64,000 nt of DNA from DASPSM01 sp963800135 (GTDB lineage Bacteria; Planctomycetota; Planctomycetia; Planctomycetales; Planctomycetaceae): NCBI GenBank assembly GCA_963800135.1, contig CAWCZR010000006.1, positions 310,001 to 374,000 on the forward strand, read 5' to 3'. Below are positions 27,145 to 36,251 of the stretch, piece after piece. Numbering within the stretch: position 1 is the stretch's first letter; every line of letters starts with the position of its first letter. The translations under genes and the position numbers were made by a program. Under the pieces are notes generated by a model. The model saw nothing but the letters and a program-made list of their open reading frames with translations. It did no database searches and was not told where the DNA came from.

Positions 27145-27178
27145 GGCCTTGACGAATTGAGGGAAGCCGATCGAAGAG

Positions 27179-27220
27179 CCCCCTCACCCCCGGCCCCTCT
27201 CCCGCAGGGGGCGAGGGGAG
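27179..27220. repeat. C/G-rich dispersed hairpin repeat between sufD and sufB
   Basis: CCCCTC at the left and GAGGGG at the right enclose a C-run/G-run core (CCCTCTCCC ... AGGGGGCG). The arrangement is the common CCCCTCACCC-type dispersed hairpin of many bacterial genomes. It may act as an mRNA-stabilising or weak terminating structure within the suf operon. No second copy was noticed in this window. Confidence 0.45.
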
Positions 27221-27246
27221 AAAGTTGGCAAGCGAGCGCCGTTCTC

Positions 27247-28658
27247 TCAGCCCACCGAGCCTTCCATCTGCAGCTCGATCAGCCGGTTCATCTCGACGGC
27301 GTATTCCATCGGCAGCTCTTTCACGAGCGGCTCGATGAAGCCGGTGACGATCATCGTGGAGGCTTCGGTCTCCGACAGGCCGCGGCTCATCAGGTAGAAG
27401 AGCTGCTCCTCGCCGATCTGCGAGACGCTGGCCTCGTGCTCGATCGAAACCTGGTCTTCTTCGACTTCGATGTAGGGATACGTGTCGCTGCGGCTGGCCG
27501 GATCGAGGATCAGCGCGTCGCACACGACGTTCGATTTGCATTCCTTCGCGTCGCGATTGACCTTCACCAGCCCGCGATAGCTCGCACGGCCGCCCTTCTT
27601 GGAGATGCTCTTGGAGACGATGCGGCTCGACGTGTGCGGTGCACAGTGCACCATCTTCGCGCCGGCGTCCTGGTGCTGGCCTTTGCCCGCGAAGGCGATC
27701 GACAAAGTCTCGCCGCGAGCACCCGGCTCCATCATGTAGATGGCCGGGTACTTCATCGTGAGCTTGGAGCCCAGGTTGCCGTCGACCCATTCCATCACCG
27801 AGTCGCCGTAGGCCACGGCCCGCTTGGTCACCAGGTTGTAGATGTTGTTGGCCCAGTTCTGGATCGTCGTGTAGCGGCAGCGGGCGTTCCGCTTGACGAT
27901 GATTTCGACCACGGCCGAGTGCAGGCTTTCGGTGCTATACATCGGGGCCGTGCAGCCTTCGACGTAGTGCACCTAGGCCCCTTCGTCGACGATGATCAGC
28001 GTCCGCTCGAACTGGCCCATGTTCTCCGCATTGATGCGGAAATAGGCCTGCAGCGGGAAGTCGATCTTCACGCCCTTCGGGACGTAGATGAACGACCCGC
28101 CCGACCAGACGGCCGAGTTGAGGGCCGCGAACTTGTTGTCGGACGGCGGAATGATCGTCGCGAAATACTCGCGGAACAGCTCCGGGTGATCCTTGAGGGC
28201 CGAGTCGGTGTCGGTGAAGATCACGCCCTTGTTCGCGCAGGTCTTCCTTCAAGCGAGCCGTAGACGACTTCGCTTCGTACTGGGCTTTCACGCCGGCGAG
28301 GTACTTCTTTTCGGCCTCGGGAATGCCCAGCCGGTCGAAGGTCTTGCGGATGTCTTCGGGCACGTCGTCCCAGTCGCGCTCCTGCCCCTCGGAAGGCCTG
28401 CACGAAGTAGAAGATGTCCTGGAAATTGAGATCGCCCAGGTTGCCGCCCCAGGGCGGCATCGGCTTCTGGAAGAAGATCTCCAGGCTCTTGAGCCGGAAC
28501 TCGGTCATCCAGGCCGGCTCGTTCTTCATCTCGGAAATCTGGCGGACGATCGCTTCGTCGAGCCCTTTGCGGCTCTTGAAGACGTACTGATCAGTCGGAT
28601 CGTGAAATCCGTACTGATAGTCGCCGACGCCAACGTCACTCTTCAAATCAGTTGCCAC
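27247..28658 (-). pseudogene. sufB: Fe-S cluster assembly scaffold SufB, with two frameshifts and an in-frame amber codon
   Basis: Homology runs over the whole length but in pieces. GTG 28658 (GGAG seven bases upstream) starts DVGVGDYQYGFHD; an extra base near 28393-28394 moves the frame before WDDVPEDIRKTFDRLGIPE; an extra base in the CCC run at 28226-28228 moves it again before IFTDTDSALKDHPELFREYF. At 27973-27975 an amber codon stands where SufB has Gln (DEGA-stop-VHYVEGCTAP). Removing the two extra bases gives 470 codons, the normal SufB length. SufB is the main scaffold of the SufBCD complex. Three lesions in a usually essential gene suggest sequence error; genuine decay would need a second copy elsewhere. 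Confidence 0.88.
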
Positions 28659-28725
28659 AACTGTCTCCAGGGGCAATTCTTGCCCTCTTGGTACTCTTTC
28701 GTTTCTTGTCTGCTTCGTTTCGTGT

Positions 28726-29593
<868 letters not shown>

Positions 29594-29745
29594 AATGCTC
29601 GACTCGTCCCCCGACTGGTTTTTCACTCGCACGGCGGCCGGCTCTTGTTGCCGTGCAACTCGCAGACCGGCGGCCGTGGTTTCCGCCGCCGCCTTATTTT
29701 TATGCCCGGCTTCAAAGCGCCGAAGCCGGGCTTCGCAAATTTCGC

Positions 29746-30297
29746 TTAGACTTCAACCAGGTCCGAGACCGCCGCGTACCCGCTGTGATGGGGCACCGGC
29801 AGCACGGTCGGCGTGCCCTTGGTGATCCTCTGGGCCTTGATCTTGTCCTGGATCCGCATCACGCCTTCCAGCAGCGCTTCGGGCCGCGGCGGGCAACCGG
29901 GAACGTACACGTCCACCGGCACGACCAGGTCGACGCCCTTCACGACGTGATAGCCGTACTTGAAGTACGGCCCGCCGCCGACCGTGCAGGCGCCCATCGC
30001 GATCACGTACTTCGGATCGGGCATTTGCTCGTACAGGCGACGCACGCGGCTGGCCATCTTGTAGGTCACCGTGCCGGCCACGATCATCAGGTCGGCTTGT
30101 CGCGGCGTGGCCCGGAAGGCGCCGGCGCCGAAGCGATCGAGGTCGAACCGGCTCGCGCCGGCGGCCATCATTTCGATGGCGCAGCAGGCCAGTCCGAAGG
30201 TCATCGGCCACACGCTCGATTGCTTGGCCCAGTTCATGGCCTGTTCGAGCGTGGTCGTGATGACGTTCTCTTCAAACCGCCCTTCGATCCACGTCAT
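29746..30297 (-). CDS. nuoB: NADH-quinone oxidoreductase subunit B
   Basis: 183 residues. Carries the N2 [4Fe-4S] ligands of complex I: the tandem cysteines in GLACCAIEMM, then MGACTVGGGPYF and VPGCPPRPEALL. The segment SRFDLDRFGAG near the quinone site is also conserved. It sits alone in the suf region, without nuoA, nuoC or other complex I genes, between the sufR-like regulator (80 bases upstream) and sufC (152 bases downstream). The protein needs a cluster made by SUF, which may explain the placement. It acts at the cytoplasmic face of the membrane. Confidence 0.94.
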   Translation of the reverse strand: MTWIEGRFEENVITTTLEQAMNWAKQSSVWPMTFGLACCAIEMMAAGASRFDLDRFGAGAFRATPRQADLMIVAGTVTYKMASRVRRLYEQMPDPKYVIAMGACTVGGGPYFKYGYHVVKGVDLVVPVDVYVPGCPPRPEALLEGVMRIQDKIKAQRITKGTPTVLPVPHHSGYAAVSDLVEV

Positions 30298-30376
30298 GAT
30301 CGTGTCCTATGTCCCGAATTCTCAGCTGTTTTGGCCGCGAAAAAGTCCATCAACTGTAGCAAGGTCGATTCACAAT

Positions 30377-31069
30377 TCAATCAATTCCGCCGCCCGACGA
30401 TCCGCTCCCCACAAGGGCCGGCTCGCCCGCCCGCAACTCACCTGTCTGAAACTCGCCCGTCTGGAACTCGCAGCACGAATGTCCATTGAGGCAGCATTGC
30501 GTGAGCCGCACGTCGGCGTTCAGCACCTTGCGGAACACCGCCTGCTCTAGCTCGCAGATGCCCGGATCCTCGGACGCCAGTTCGTAATACGGGCAGTTGT
30601 TCTCGCGGAGGACCGGCAAGAGTCCGCTATTGTCAGTGTCGACTTGAAAGCCGCGCTCCCGCAAAGCGACCGCCAGCTCCGCCAGCCGCTCGTTCAGCGG
30701 AGCGGTCGGGGAAACTTTGCGGATTTGGTCGACGAGTGCGTTCTGCACGCGGTTCGCCAGCCGTTCGCGGATGGCCGGCTCTTCGATGTTTCGTATTTCA
30801 CGCCAGAGGATCTGAGCCAACTCGGCGTAGTTGTCCCCCATTTCGCGGAGCGCATTGCGCGTCACGCGATAAACGTGGTGGGGTCGGCCGCGCTTGGACG
30901 GCGCAAGCTCGCGGGTGACGAATCCGGCCTCCTGCAATCGCACCAGCCGATGCCGAACCGCCGTGGCAGTGACACCCTGAGCGTGGCAGATTTCCTGAAC
31001 CGTGCCACCTCCCATTTCGTGGAGGCGTTCCAGGAATTGTCGATCGCCGGGTTGAATGGAGAGCCGCAT
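30377..31069 (-). CDS. sufR: SufR-like Fe-S-sensing transcriptional regulator
   Basis: 230 residues from ATG 31069; a longer frame to 31138 enters the promoter. The N-terminal winged helix (TVQEICHAQGVTATAVRHRL, then GRPHHVYRVT) is followed by a helical part. The C-terminal cysteine-rich region ENNCPYYE ... GICELEQAVF ... LTQCC ... HSCCEF has the spacing C-x12-C-x19-CC-x5-CC. SufR proteins bind a [4Fe-4S] cluster with such cysteines and repress suf genes when it is present. It heads the suf block with two inverted repeats in its promoter region, which fits autoregulation. The tail repeats EFQTGEFQTGEL. Confidence 0.88.
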   Translation of the reverse strand: MRLSIQPGDRQFLERLHEMGGGTVQEICHAQGVTATAVRHRLVRLQEAGFVTRELAPSKRGRPHHVYRVTRNALREMGDNYAELAQILWREIRNIEEPAIRERLANRVQNALVDQIRKVSPTAPLNERLAELAVALRERGFQVDTDNSGLLPVLRENNCPYYELASEDPGICELEQAVFRKVLNADVRLTQCCLNGHSCCEFQTGEFQTGELRAGEPALVGSGSSGGGID

Positions 31070-31131
31070 AAATCTTGTCCGCGAAGCCGGAACCCTCTGT
31101 TGACACTCAATCTTAGGGACCCGCCCCCTAA

Positions 31132-31173
31132 TTGACAATCAAATGTGTCAAAATTCCCGACATCGGGAATTTT
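31132..31173. promoter_or_regulatory. Two adjacent inverted repeats between sufR and the DUF971 gene
   Basis: TTGACA-N8-TGTCAA at 31132-31151 is a perfect 6-bp dyad. Overlapping it by two bases, AAAATTCCCG-ACAT-CGGGAATTTT at 31150-31173 is a perfect 10-bp dyad. Both lie in the 193-base divergent region, 63-105 bases from the sufR start and 90-130 from the DUF971 start. One is probably the operator of the SufR-like protein. No T run follows the second dyad, so it is unlikely to be a terminator. Confidence 0.6.
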
Positions 31174-31262
31174 CGCATGGTCAGTTCCGCTCCAAAGCAT
31201 TGTCGCACATAATGATAGGCGATTCTTGTTATTAACGAAAACGGACCACAACCGGACCCGCG

Positions 31263-31574
31263 ATGACCCTGGCACCGCAGACCTTAAAGAACGTCGGCGA
31301 CGCACTGGAAATCACCTGGAGCGATGGGCTGACGCAGCAAATTTCCTGGCGAAAACTGCGAGATGCCTGCCCCTGCGCGACCTGCCGGATGGAGCGTTCC
31401 AAGCCGCCCAAGCCACAACCCCTGCTGGCAGTGCTGTCGCCAGCCGAAGCGCGACCCCTGGCACCCGCATCGATGCGACCGGTCGGGAACTATGCCTACG
31501 CCATTTCCTTCAGCGACGGCCACAGCTCCGGAATCTATTCGCTCGAGCTGCTGCGGCAGTTGGGCCAAGGATAG
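31263..31574 (+). CDS. DUF971 domain protein
   Basis: 103 residues. The sequence LEITWSDGLTQQISWRKLRDACPCATCR is the DUF971 signature, with the CPC-x2-C cysteine cluster; YAYAISFSDGHSSGIYSLELL completes the fold. DUF971 also forms the N-terminus of gamma-butyrobetaine hydroxylase-like proteins and the C-terminus of the plastid Fe-S carrier HCF101. It is divergent from the sufR-like gene across a shared operator-rich region, which supports an Fe-S or iron-related role by inference. Cytoplasmic; intact. Confidence 0.88.
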   Translation: MTLAPQTLKNVGDALEITWSDGLTQQISWRKLRDACPCATCRMERSKPPKPQPLLAVLSPAEARPLAPASMRPVGNYAYAISFSDGHSSGIYSLELLRQLGQG

Positions 31575-31667
31575 TGCGCGGGCGAGGCCCGTGATGGTCG
31601 CGAGACGGGACTACGATCCTTGGGACGGGAAAAGCGTCTTGTTGGCCGCGATGAAAGAGCTACTCAA

Positions 31668-33341
31668 ATGATTGTTTCCAAGGCGTTCGCGTTCGGAATG
31701 GTGGCGACGGCACTGCTCGGCGCGCACTCTGCCTGGGCGGGCGAGATTTCCGCCCTCAACCAGCACTTCAACGAGCCGGGCAAGCCAATCTCACCCTGGA
31801 TGTTCGTCCCAAAAGAAAACATCAAGGACTTCTCGACCGAAGAGCATCCCGGCCTGGCGATGATTCGCGAGGCGGGCCACGGGCAGGACGTCAAAGGCAT
31901 CCTCGAGAAGCCGATCGGCATCGGTGAGTACCGCCTGCCGTGGGAGTTCCAGACCGCGTTCGTGCAGAGTTTCAACCTGACGGCCGGCGTCGGCGTCAAA
32001 ACGCAAGTCAACGCGGCGATCGGGCTCAACGTGGCGGTCACGTTTTCCGATCCGTCGACGTGGCCCCGCGACCGCACCAGGCGGCCGCCCAACACGCACG
32101 AGTTTCAACTGCTCGACGTGCACCTCGGCTCGACGGGGGAGGCGGGGATCGGCCTGCCTCAGTTCTCGACCGAACCGCATCCCGAAACATATCTGGTCTG
32201 GGGCCGCGGCGACTTGGGCCGCACCGTGATGGGCGATTGGCGGATTCCCTACGTGTGGATCGGCGACGGAGCGCGATACGCCGGGCCGGCCAGCCCGCAA
32301 GTCTTTTTTCGCTGCGTGGTGAGCAGCCCGACGTCACTTGCGGTCGGGATCAAGTTCGACGCGTCGCACGGCTGGAACATGCGGACGATCGACTGCTCGG
32401 AATACGGCAGGATCACCGGGATCTGGGAAATCGGACCGATCATCTCGGCCGACCGCTGGATCCCCGACGTCCTGTGCCGCAATCTGCCGCAGGTGAAAGG
32501 GCCGCACCCGCTCTTTTTGGGGAACGGCGCCTCGCAAATGACGACGGTCCATGCGCCCAAGCCCGAGCCGCCCAACCCGGCGTACGAGTATTACATCGAC
32601 TACTGCGTTTTCCTGGGCTCGACGCCGCGGCCCTTCGAGGAGCTTTCCGATGATTTCAACATCGTCGGCTATCTCGGGAAGTGGCAGGCCCAGGAGCAGT
32701 GCACGATCATGGACACGCACTCGTATCCGGGGTACTTGATGCTGAAACTCTTGGGCCCCGACATCGGCACCGGCTTTGCCGTGGCCGGCGGTTCGTCGCT
32801 CAATCTGTCCGTGTATCCGCCCCCCTGGGAGATCGAGACCAGCTTCATCCCGCCCGACGATTCGGGGCCGTGGAACTACTGGATGAATTTCATTGTGATC
32901 GACAAACAGGGAAAATCGCGGGGCATGTGGACGCCGGGAGTCGAAAACGATCCCAAGGCGAAGCGGCACCGACCGTTTACGGGCACGACGTTCCGGCTCC
33001 GTTTTCCCAGCGACGTCCCCGAATCGATCCTGGCGCACAAGCCGCTGGGCCTGTTGATCCAGTGCATCGACGCCTCGCACGTGCGGCTCGGCTTCCGCGC
33101 GGCGTCGGCCGATCCGTGGTTTCTCTCCGAGATCTACGACACGAAAAAAGACCTGGGCTTCGAGATCGGGGAGTTCGGCATGCACTGCTGGAGCACGACG
33201 TCGGGCCGCTCGTGGGGAGCGCAACCGGGCGCGCCGATGTACCAGAAATTCCTGATCGACTACATCCACTATCGCTACGGGATCTCGACGCCGAGCGGAT
33301 CGACCGCGTCAATCGGCCGCCGCACTCGGGCCAAACCGTGA
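31668..33341 (+). CDS. Secreted protein with two similar beta-rich halves, unknown function
   Basis: 557 residues. ATG 31668 has GAAAGAG upstream and starts a clear signal peptide (MIVSKAFAFGMVATALLGAH ... AWA|GEI). The mature protein shows two related units. Unit one has LNQHFNE ... HPGLAMIRE ... YRLPWEFQTAFV, and unit two has LSDDFNIVGYLGKW ... YPGYLMLKL ... YPPPWEIETSFI, each ending in a segment like YYIDYCVF or FLIDYIHY. This looks like a duplicated jelly-roll (concanavalin/DUF1349-like) fold of sugar-binding or glycosidase proteins, but no catalytic motif is certain. Exported; substrate unknown. Confidence 0.75.
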   Translation: MIVSKAFAFGMVATALLGAHSAWAGEISALNQHFNEPGKPISPWMFVPKENIKDFSTEEHPGLAMIREAGHGQDVKGILEKPIGIGEYRLPWEFQTAFVQSFNLTAGVGVKTQVNAAIGLNVAVTFSDPSTWPRDRTRRPPNTHEFQLLDVHLGSTGEAGIGLPQFSTEPHPETYLVWGRGDLGRTVMGDWRIPYVWIGDGARYAGPASPQVFFRCVVSSPTSLAVGIKFDASHGWNMRTIDCSEYGRITGIWEIGPIISADRWIPDVLCRNLPQVKGPHPLFLGNGASQMTTVHAPKPEPPNPAYEYYIDYCVFLGSTPRPFEELSDDFNIVGYLGKWQAQEQCTIMDTHSYPGYLMLKLLGPDIGTGFAVAGGSSLNLSVYPPPWEIETSFIPPDDSGPWNYWMNFIVIDKQGKSRGMWTPGVENDPKAKRHRPFTGTTFRLRFPSDVPESILAHKPLGLLIQCIDASHVRLGFRAASADPWFLSEIYDTKKDLGFEIGEFGMHCWSTTSGRSWGAQPGAPMYQKFLIDYIHYRYGISTPSGSTASIGRRTRAKP

Positions 33342-33459
33342 AACTCGCCGGCAGCAGCGCGCCCCTGCTCAATGGCTCTTGGTCGATGCGGCCGTTGGGA
33401 ATTAAACTTCGCGCAGGCGATGGCCGTTCCGAACCCTGGCCTCTGGGGAGACTCGGTCG

Positions 33460-34101
33460 ATGCGAGCGCTGCTTAGTCTGCCGTTATTTCGGACGGGTGC
33501 GGTCGTCACGCTTTTGCTCTCGGCCCCTGGGTCACCGGGTGACGACGGCGTCTCATCGCGAGCGCAGATTCAGGTGGGCTTGAGCGAAGAAGCGATGGCT
33601 TCAATCAGGACTGGGCTGCGGGAAGCCGCCGGCCCAAAGCCGATTCGCGAGCGCAAGATGGTGCGAATGACCGCCCAGCCGTTCCATGTCGCAGCCACGG
33701 AGATGGTGTGGGCGCTGTGTACATCTGCCCCGGCCGCGGGAACTTCGCTGCCGGTCACAACCCAAGACCCGCATGAAGGCTGGATTCACGTTTATGTCAC
33801 CCGCCAAGGTGAGGAGGTGATGAGGACCGGCAAGGGCGTCTATCCCCCGGGAACCATCATCCTCAAGCAAAAGCTCCGCGACGCCGGGAAAAAGGCGGAG
33901 TTTTTCACCGGAATGGTGAAACGAGCGAAGGGCTACGACCCCGGTGCGGGCGACTGGGAATTCTTCGTGATGAATTCTGAAGCGACCGTTGCCCGGCCGC
34001 CGCTCAATGTCCAGTCGTGCGTCGATTGCCACGCGCCGTTTCGCGCCACCGACTTTGTCTCGAGGCGCTACCTGACCGCGAAGGTGGCGGACGGTAGGTG
34101 A
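33460..34101 (+). CDS. Cytochrome P460 family protein
   Basis: 213 residues with an N-terminal hydrophobic signal segment (LLSLPLFRTGAVVTLLLSAP). The middle (EGWIHVYVTRQGEEVM, PPGTIILKQKL, GMVKRAKGYDPGAGDWEFFV) matches the cytochrome P460 beta fold. The C-terminus has one haem c motif, SCVDCHAPF. Family members include hydroxylamine-oxidising P460 and cytochrome c'-beta. The residue forming the P460 lysine cross-link cannot be assigned by eye. Periplasmic; no partner genes adjacent. Confidence 0.85.
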   Translation: MRALLSLPLFRTGAVVTLLLSAPGSPGDDGVSSRAQIQVGLSEEAMASIRTGLREAAGPKPIRERKMVRMTAQPFHVAATEMVWALCTSAPAAGTSLPVTTQDPHEGWIHVYVTRQGEEVMRTGKGVYPPGTIILKQKLRDAGKKAEFFTGMVKRAKGYDPGAGDWEFFVMNSEATVARPPLNVQSCVDCHAPFRATDFVSRRYLTAKVADGR

Positions 34102-34125
34102 CAGCAGGGCGCGAAGCGAGCCGCT

Positions 34126-34212
34126 TCAGCTCTTCTTGCGGAGTGCTCGCAAGGTTTGACGGAGCTTGGCGCGCCGACGGAACTTTCGCTTTTGCTTCTT
34201 CGTGAGTTTCAT
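34126..34212 (-). CDS. Possible 28-residue very basic protein
   Basis: MKLTKKQKRKFRRRAKLRQT followed by LRALRKKS and a stop. Seventeen of 28 residues are Lys or Arg, resembling very small ribosome-associated proteins (bTHX/AURKAIP1-type). It lies on the same strand as truD, 130 bases downstream. No convincing RBS is seen, so the call rests on composition alone. Confidence 0.45.
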   Translation of the reverse strand: MKLTKKQKRKFRRRAKLRQTLRALRKKS

Positions 34213-34342
34213 GGCGCCAGCTTCTGCGTCAACAATTGAGTGAGTGAGCGGCAATTGGATGGTCGGGCCGAAACCACCTTCGGCGGGCGAGTTATGGTAC
34301 TCACTGGCGGTCGAGGGCGGAAGTCGAAGCCCCGGTTATCTC

Positions 34343-35515
34343 CTAGGAAACGGTCACTCGCTTAATCAAGACAGTCGCATAGCAGCCGGGGGGCAAGTCG
34401 AATCGCAGGGCGATTTTGCAGCGTTCTGGCCCGGTCCGTTCGGCCAACTCGTCCTCGCCGACCGTCTCCGAGAGCGACCGCGGCTGAAACACGGCCGCAC
34501 GGCTGCCTCGCGAAAAGAAGCTGTCGCGGGGGTATTTGACGCGGAGCATGCGGCACTCTAGGCCGAACTCGGCGGCCACGCGTTCGTAGCATTCGGCCCG
34601 CGGACCCAATTCCTGGCGCTCACGGGCCGATGGCAACGGGAGTAGCTGGGCGAGAGTCTCTGCTGCGGTCGACGGACTCAGGGCTCGGTAAAATGGCAAA
34701 CGCTGGCGGGCGATTTCGACCTCGAACAGTTCAGCCTGGTCGACTGTTAGGCGGATCGTTTCGGCCAGGATGCGGTTCCAAATCGCGCTTTGAAACGCGC
34801 CCAGGTACATCCGTCGATCGGGCTGCGGAATGCGGACAAAGGCTCCGCGGAAATCGGTCGGCTGACGGCATAATCGCTCAAAGACCGCGCGACTGACGGG
34901 TCGGACGGCCGCGTGACGACAAGCGGGCCAGTCACCCCAACGCTCGCGGAAGACGCGTTTTTCGTCCCGGACGTCGCCCCGGTCGTGCTCGTTGGCTTCG
35001 GCAATGGCCAGCCAGAGCGTGCGTTCGTAGTCTCCCAGGCACCAGGGGCGGGCGATGAAATCGCCCGATTCGCCAACCGAGCCGAACCGCTGGTCGTCGA
35101 AATAGTTCGGCACGCCGTCGGCGATCACGCTCGGGAGTTGGCGAACGACGGTCTCCGCAGCGCTCGGCGCGAGATCGCGCAGCACGATCTCGAATCGGTT
35201 CGCCAGAATGTCCTTCGAGGTGAACTCTCGCGACGTCTGGCCGAGGTAGGCGAGCGAAAAGCTCTTTTGGGCCAGCGGACGCCGCGGGCCCGCCTCGATC
35301 GAGACGAACTGCATCGTGACTGCGTGACGATCTTTGAGGCCACCGATACCAACGGCTTCCCGCCGCAACCGCCAGGCGTGACAGATCGCGTCGATCGCCT
35401 CGGGTGTGCCGATCGATTGTTTTTCCAGGCGATAAAGCGCGAAGGGGCCGCCATCCAAACGCGGATCAGCCAACTCTTCGACGCGAAAATCCTCGGGCCG
35501 GGACTTCACCTTCAT
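34343..35515 (-). CDS. truD: tRNA pseudouridine(13) synthase TruD
   Basis: 390 residues from ATG 35515 (a GTG two codons upstream is the alternative). Modifies U13 of tRNA(Glu). Family motifs: RPEDFRVEE at the N-terminus, GGLKDRHAVTMQFVSIE with the catalytic Asp (about 75), and PNYFDDQRFGS (about 140), plus the inserted TRUD domain where RMYLGAFQSAIWN and RVKYPRDSFFSRGSR occur. It begins 10 bases after the N-formylglutamate amidohydrolase stop, so it is probably the last gene of that operon although its job is unrelated. Confidence 0.92.
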   Translation of the reverse strand: MKVKSRPEDFRVEELADPRLDGGPFALYRLEKQSIGTPEAIDAICHAWRLRREAVGIGGLKDRHAVTMQFVSIEAGPRRPLAQKSFSLAYLGQTSREFTSKDILANRFEIVLRDLAPSAAETVVRQLPSVIADGVPNYFDDQRFGSVGESGDFIARPWCLGDYERTLWLAIAEANEHDRGDVRDEKRVFRERWGDWPACRHAAVRPVSRAVFERLCRQPTDFRGAFVRIPQPDRRMYLGAFQSAIWNRILAETIRLTVDQAELFEVEIARQRLPFYRALSPSTAAETLAQLLPLPSARERQELGPRAECYERVAAEFGLECRMLRVKYPRDSFFSRGSRAAVFQPRSLSETVGEDELAERTGPERCKIALRFDLPPGCYATVLIKRVTVS

Positions 35516-35525
35516 GGGCACGAGT

Positions 35526-36251
35526 TTAACGGCTCGGGACCGGATGTGCGGACGGCCGCACGACCGTTTCGATCGCCTGCGACATGTCGCGCACGAGCCG
35601 TCTCCAGACGCCTCGCTCGCCCAACGGCCACTTCTGGTTGATTTCGATTTCGATGCCGACGTAGGCCGCCGCTCGCCAACTCTTCCGCAGGGCTGTGGTG
35701 AAACCGTCCGCTTTCCCCTGGTAGGGATAGTTCATGCGAACGATCAGATCGGGACGCTGCGATAGCAGAACACGACGCAGTCCAGCACAGAGGGCCACTT
35801 CGCCGGGACGCCGCGGATCATAGAGCAGCCCGACGTCGGCCCGTCGCTCGACACCGTCGAGCACTGGAGTGAAGGTGTGCATCGAGAAGTGGACCGCGCG
35901 GCGGCCGGCCGCAATCGCTCGCGCCATGTCGGCCGTGACCTCACGGCGATAAGGGAGGTAGTGCTTCTCCACCAGCGACGCGCGGACGTCGGGCGGGAGC
36001 GATTTCGTAATCGACGAAAAGAGGGCCCGGTGTGTCGACGAGCGATTGAGCTCGACCAGCAGCCGCGTGATCGTTGCAAAATGCAGAGGTGCGCCCAGCC
36101 GGCGAGCGCAGGCGCGGGCCAAATCGAGAGCGCCTGGATCATGGCCGCGGTGACTTTGCAGCAATTCTCGATGCGGGCGGAACAGCCGGGCATAGGCCGC
36201 CGGAACGCGGTTGCCGCCGTGTTCGCACGTCACGATGACGAAGTCGTTCAA
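35526..36251 (-). CDS. N-formylglutamate amidohydrolase family protein
   Basis: 241 residues from TTG 36251, which overlaps the stop of the upstream ligase as TTGA; an ATG at 36305 lies inside that gene. FGase-fold motifs: VTCEHGGNRVP (metal-binding), QSHRGHDPGALDLA, VELNRSS, HFSMHTFTP and IVRMNYPYQGKADGF. The family hydrolyses N-formylglutamate or related N-acyl amino acids. Here it is coupled to two amide-bond-forming ligases, so it more likely trims or opens a product of the operon than takes part in histidine breakdown; no hut genes are present. Confidence 0.88.
   Translation of the reverse strand: MNDFVIVTCEHGGNRVPAAYARLFRPHRELLQSHRGHDPGALDLARACARRLGAPLHFATITRLLVELNRSSTHRALFSSITKSLPPDVRASLVEKHYLPYRREVTADMARAIAAGRRAVHFSMHTFTPVLDGVERRADVGLLYDPRRPGEVALCAGLRRVLLSQRPDLIVRMNYPYQGKADGFTTALRKSWRAAAYVGIEIEINQKWPLGERGVWRRLVRDMSQAIETVVRPSAHPVPSR

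Noticed and set aside
31594..31671. 25-codon frame (MVARRDYDPWDGKSVLLAAM...) overlapping the next start by ATGA
   Set aside because: The overlap is suggestive, but the frame is very short, has only a weak RBS and no recognised relatives; not enough to call a gene.
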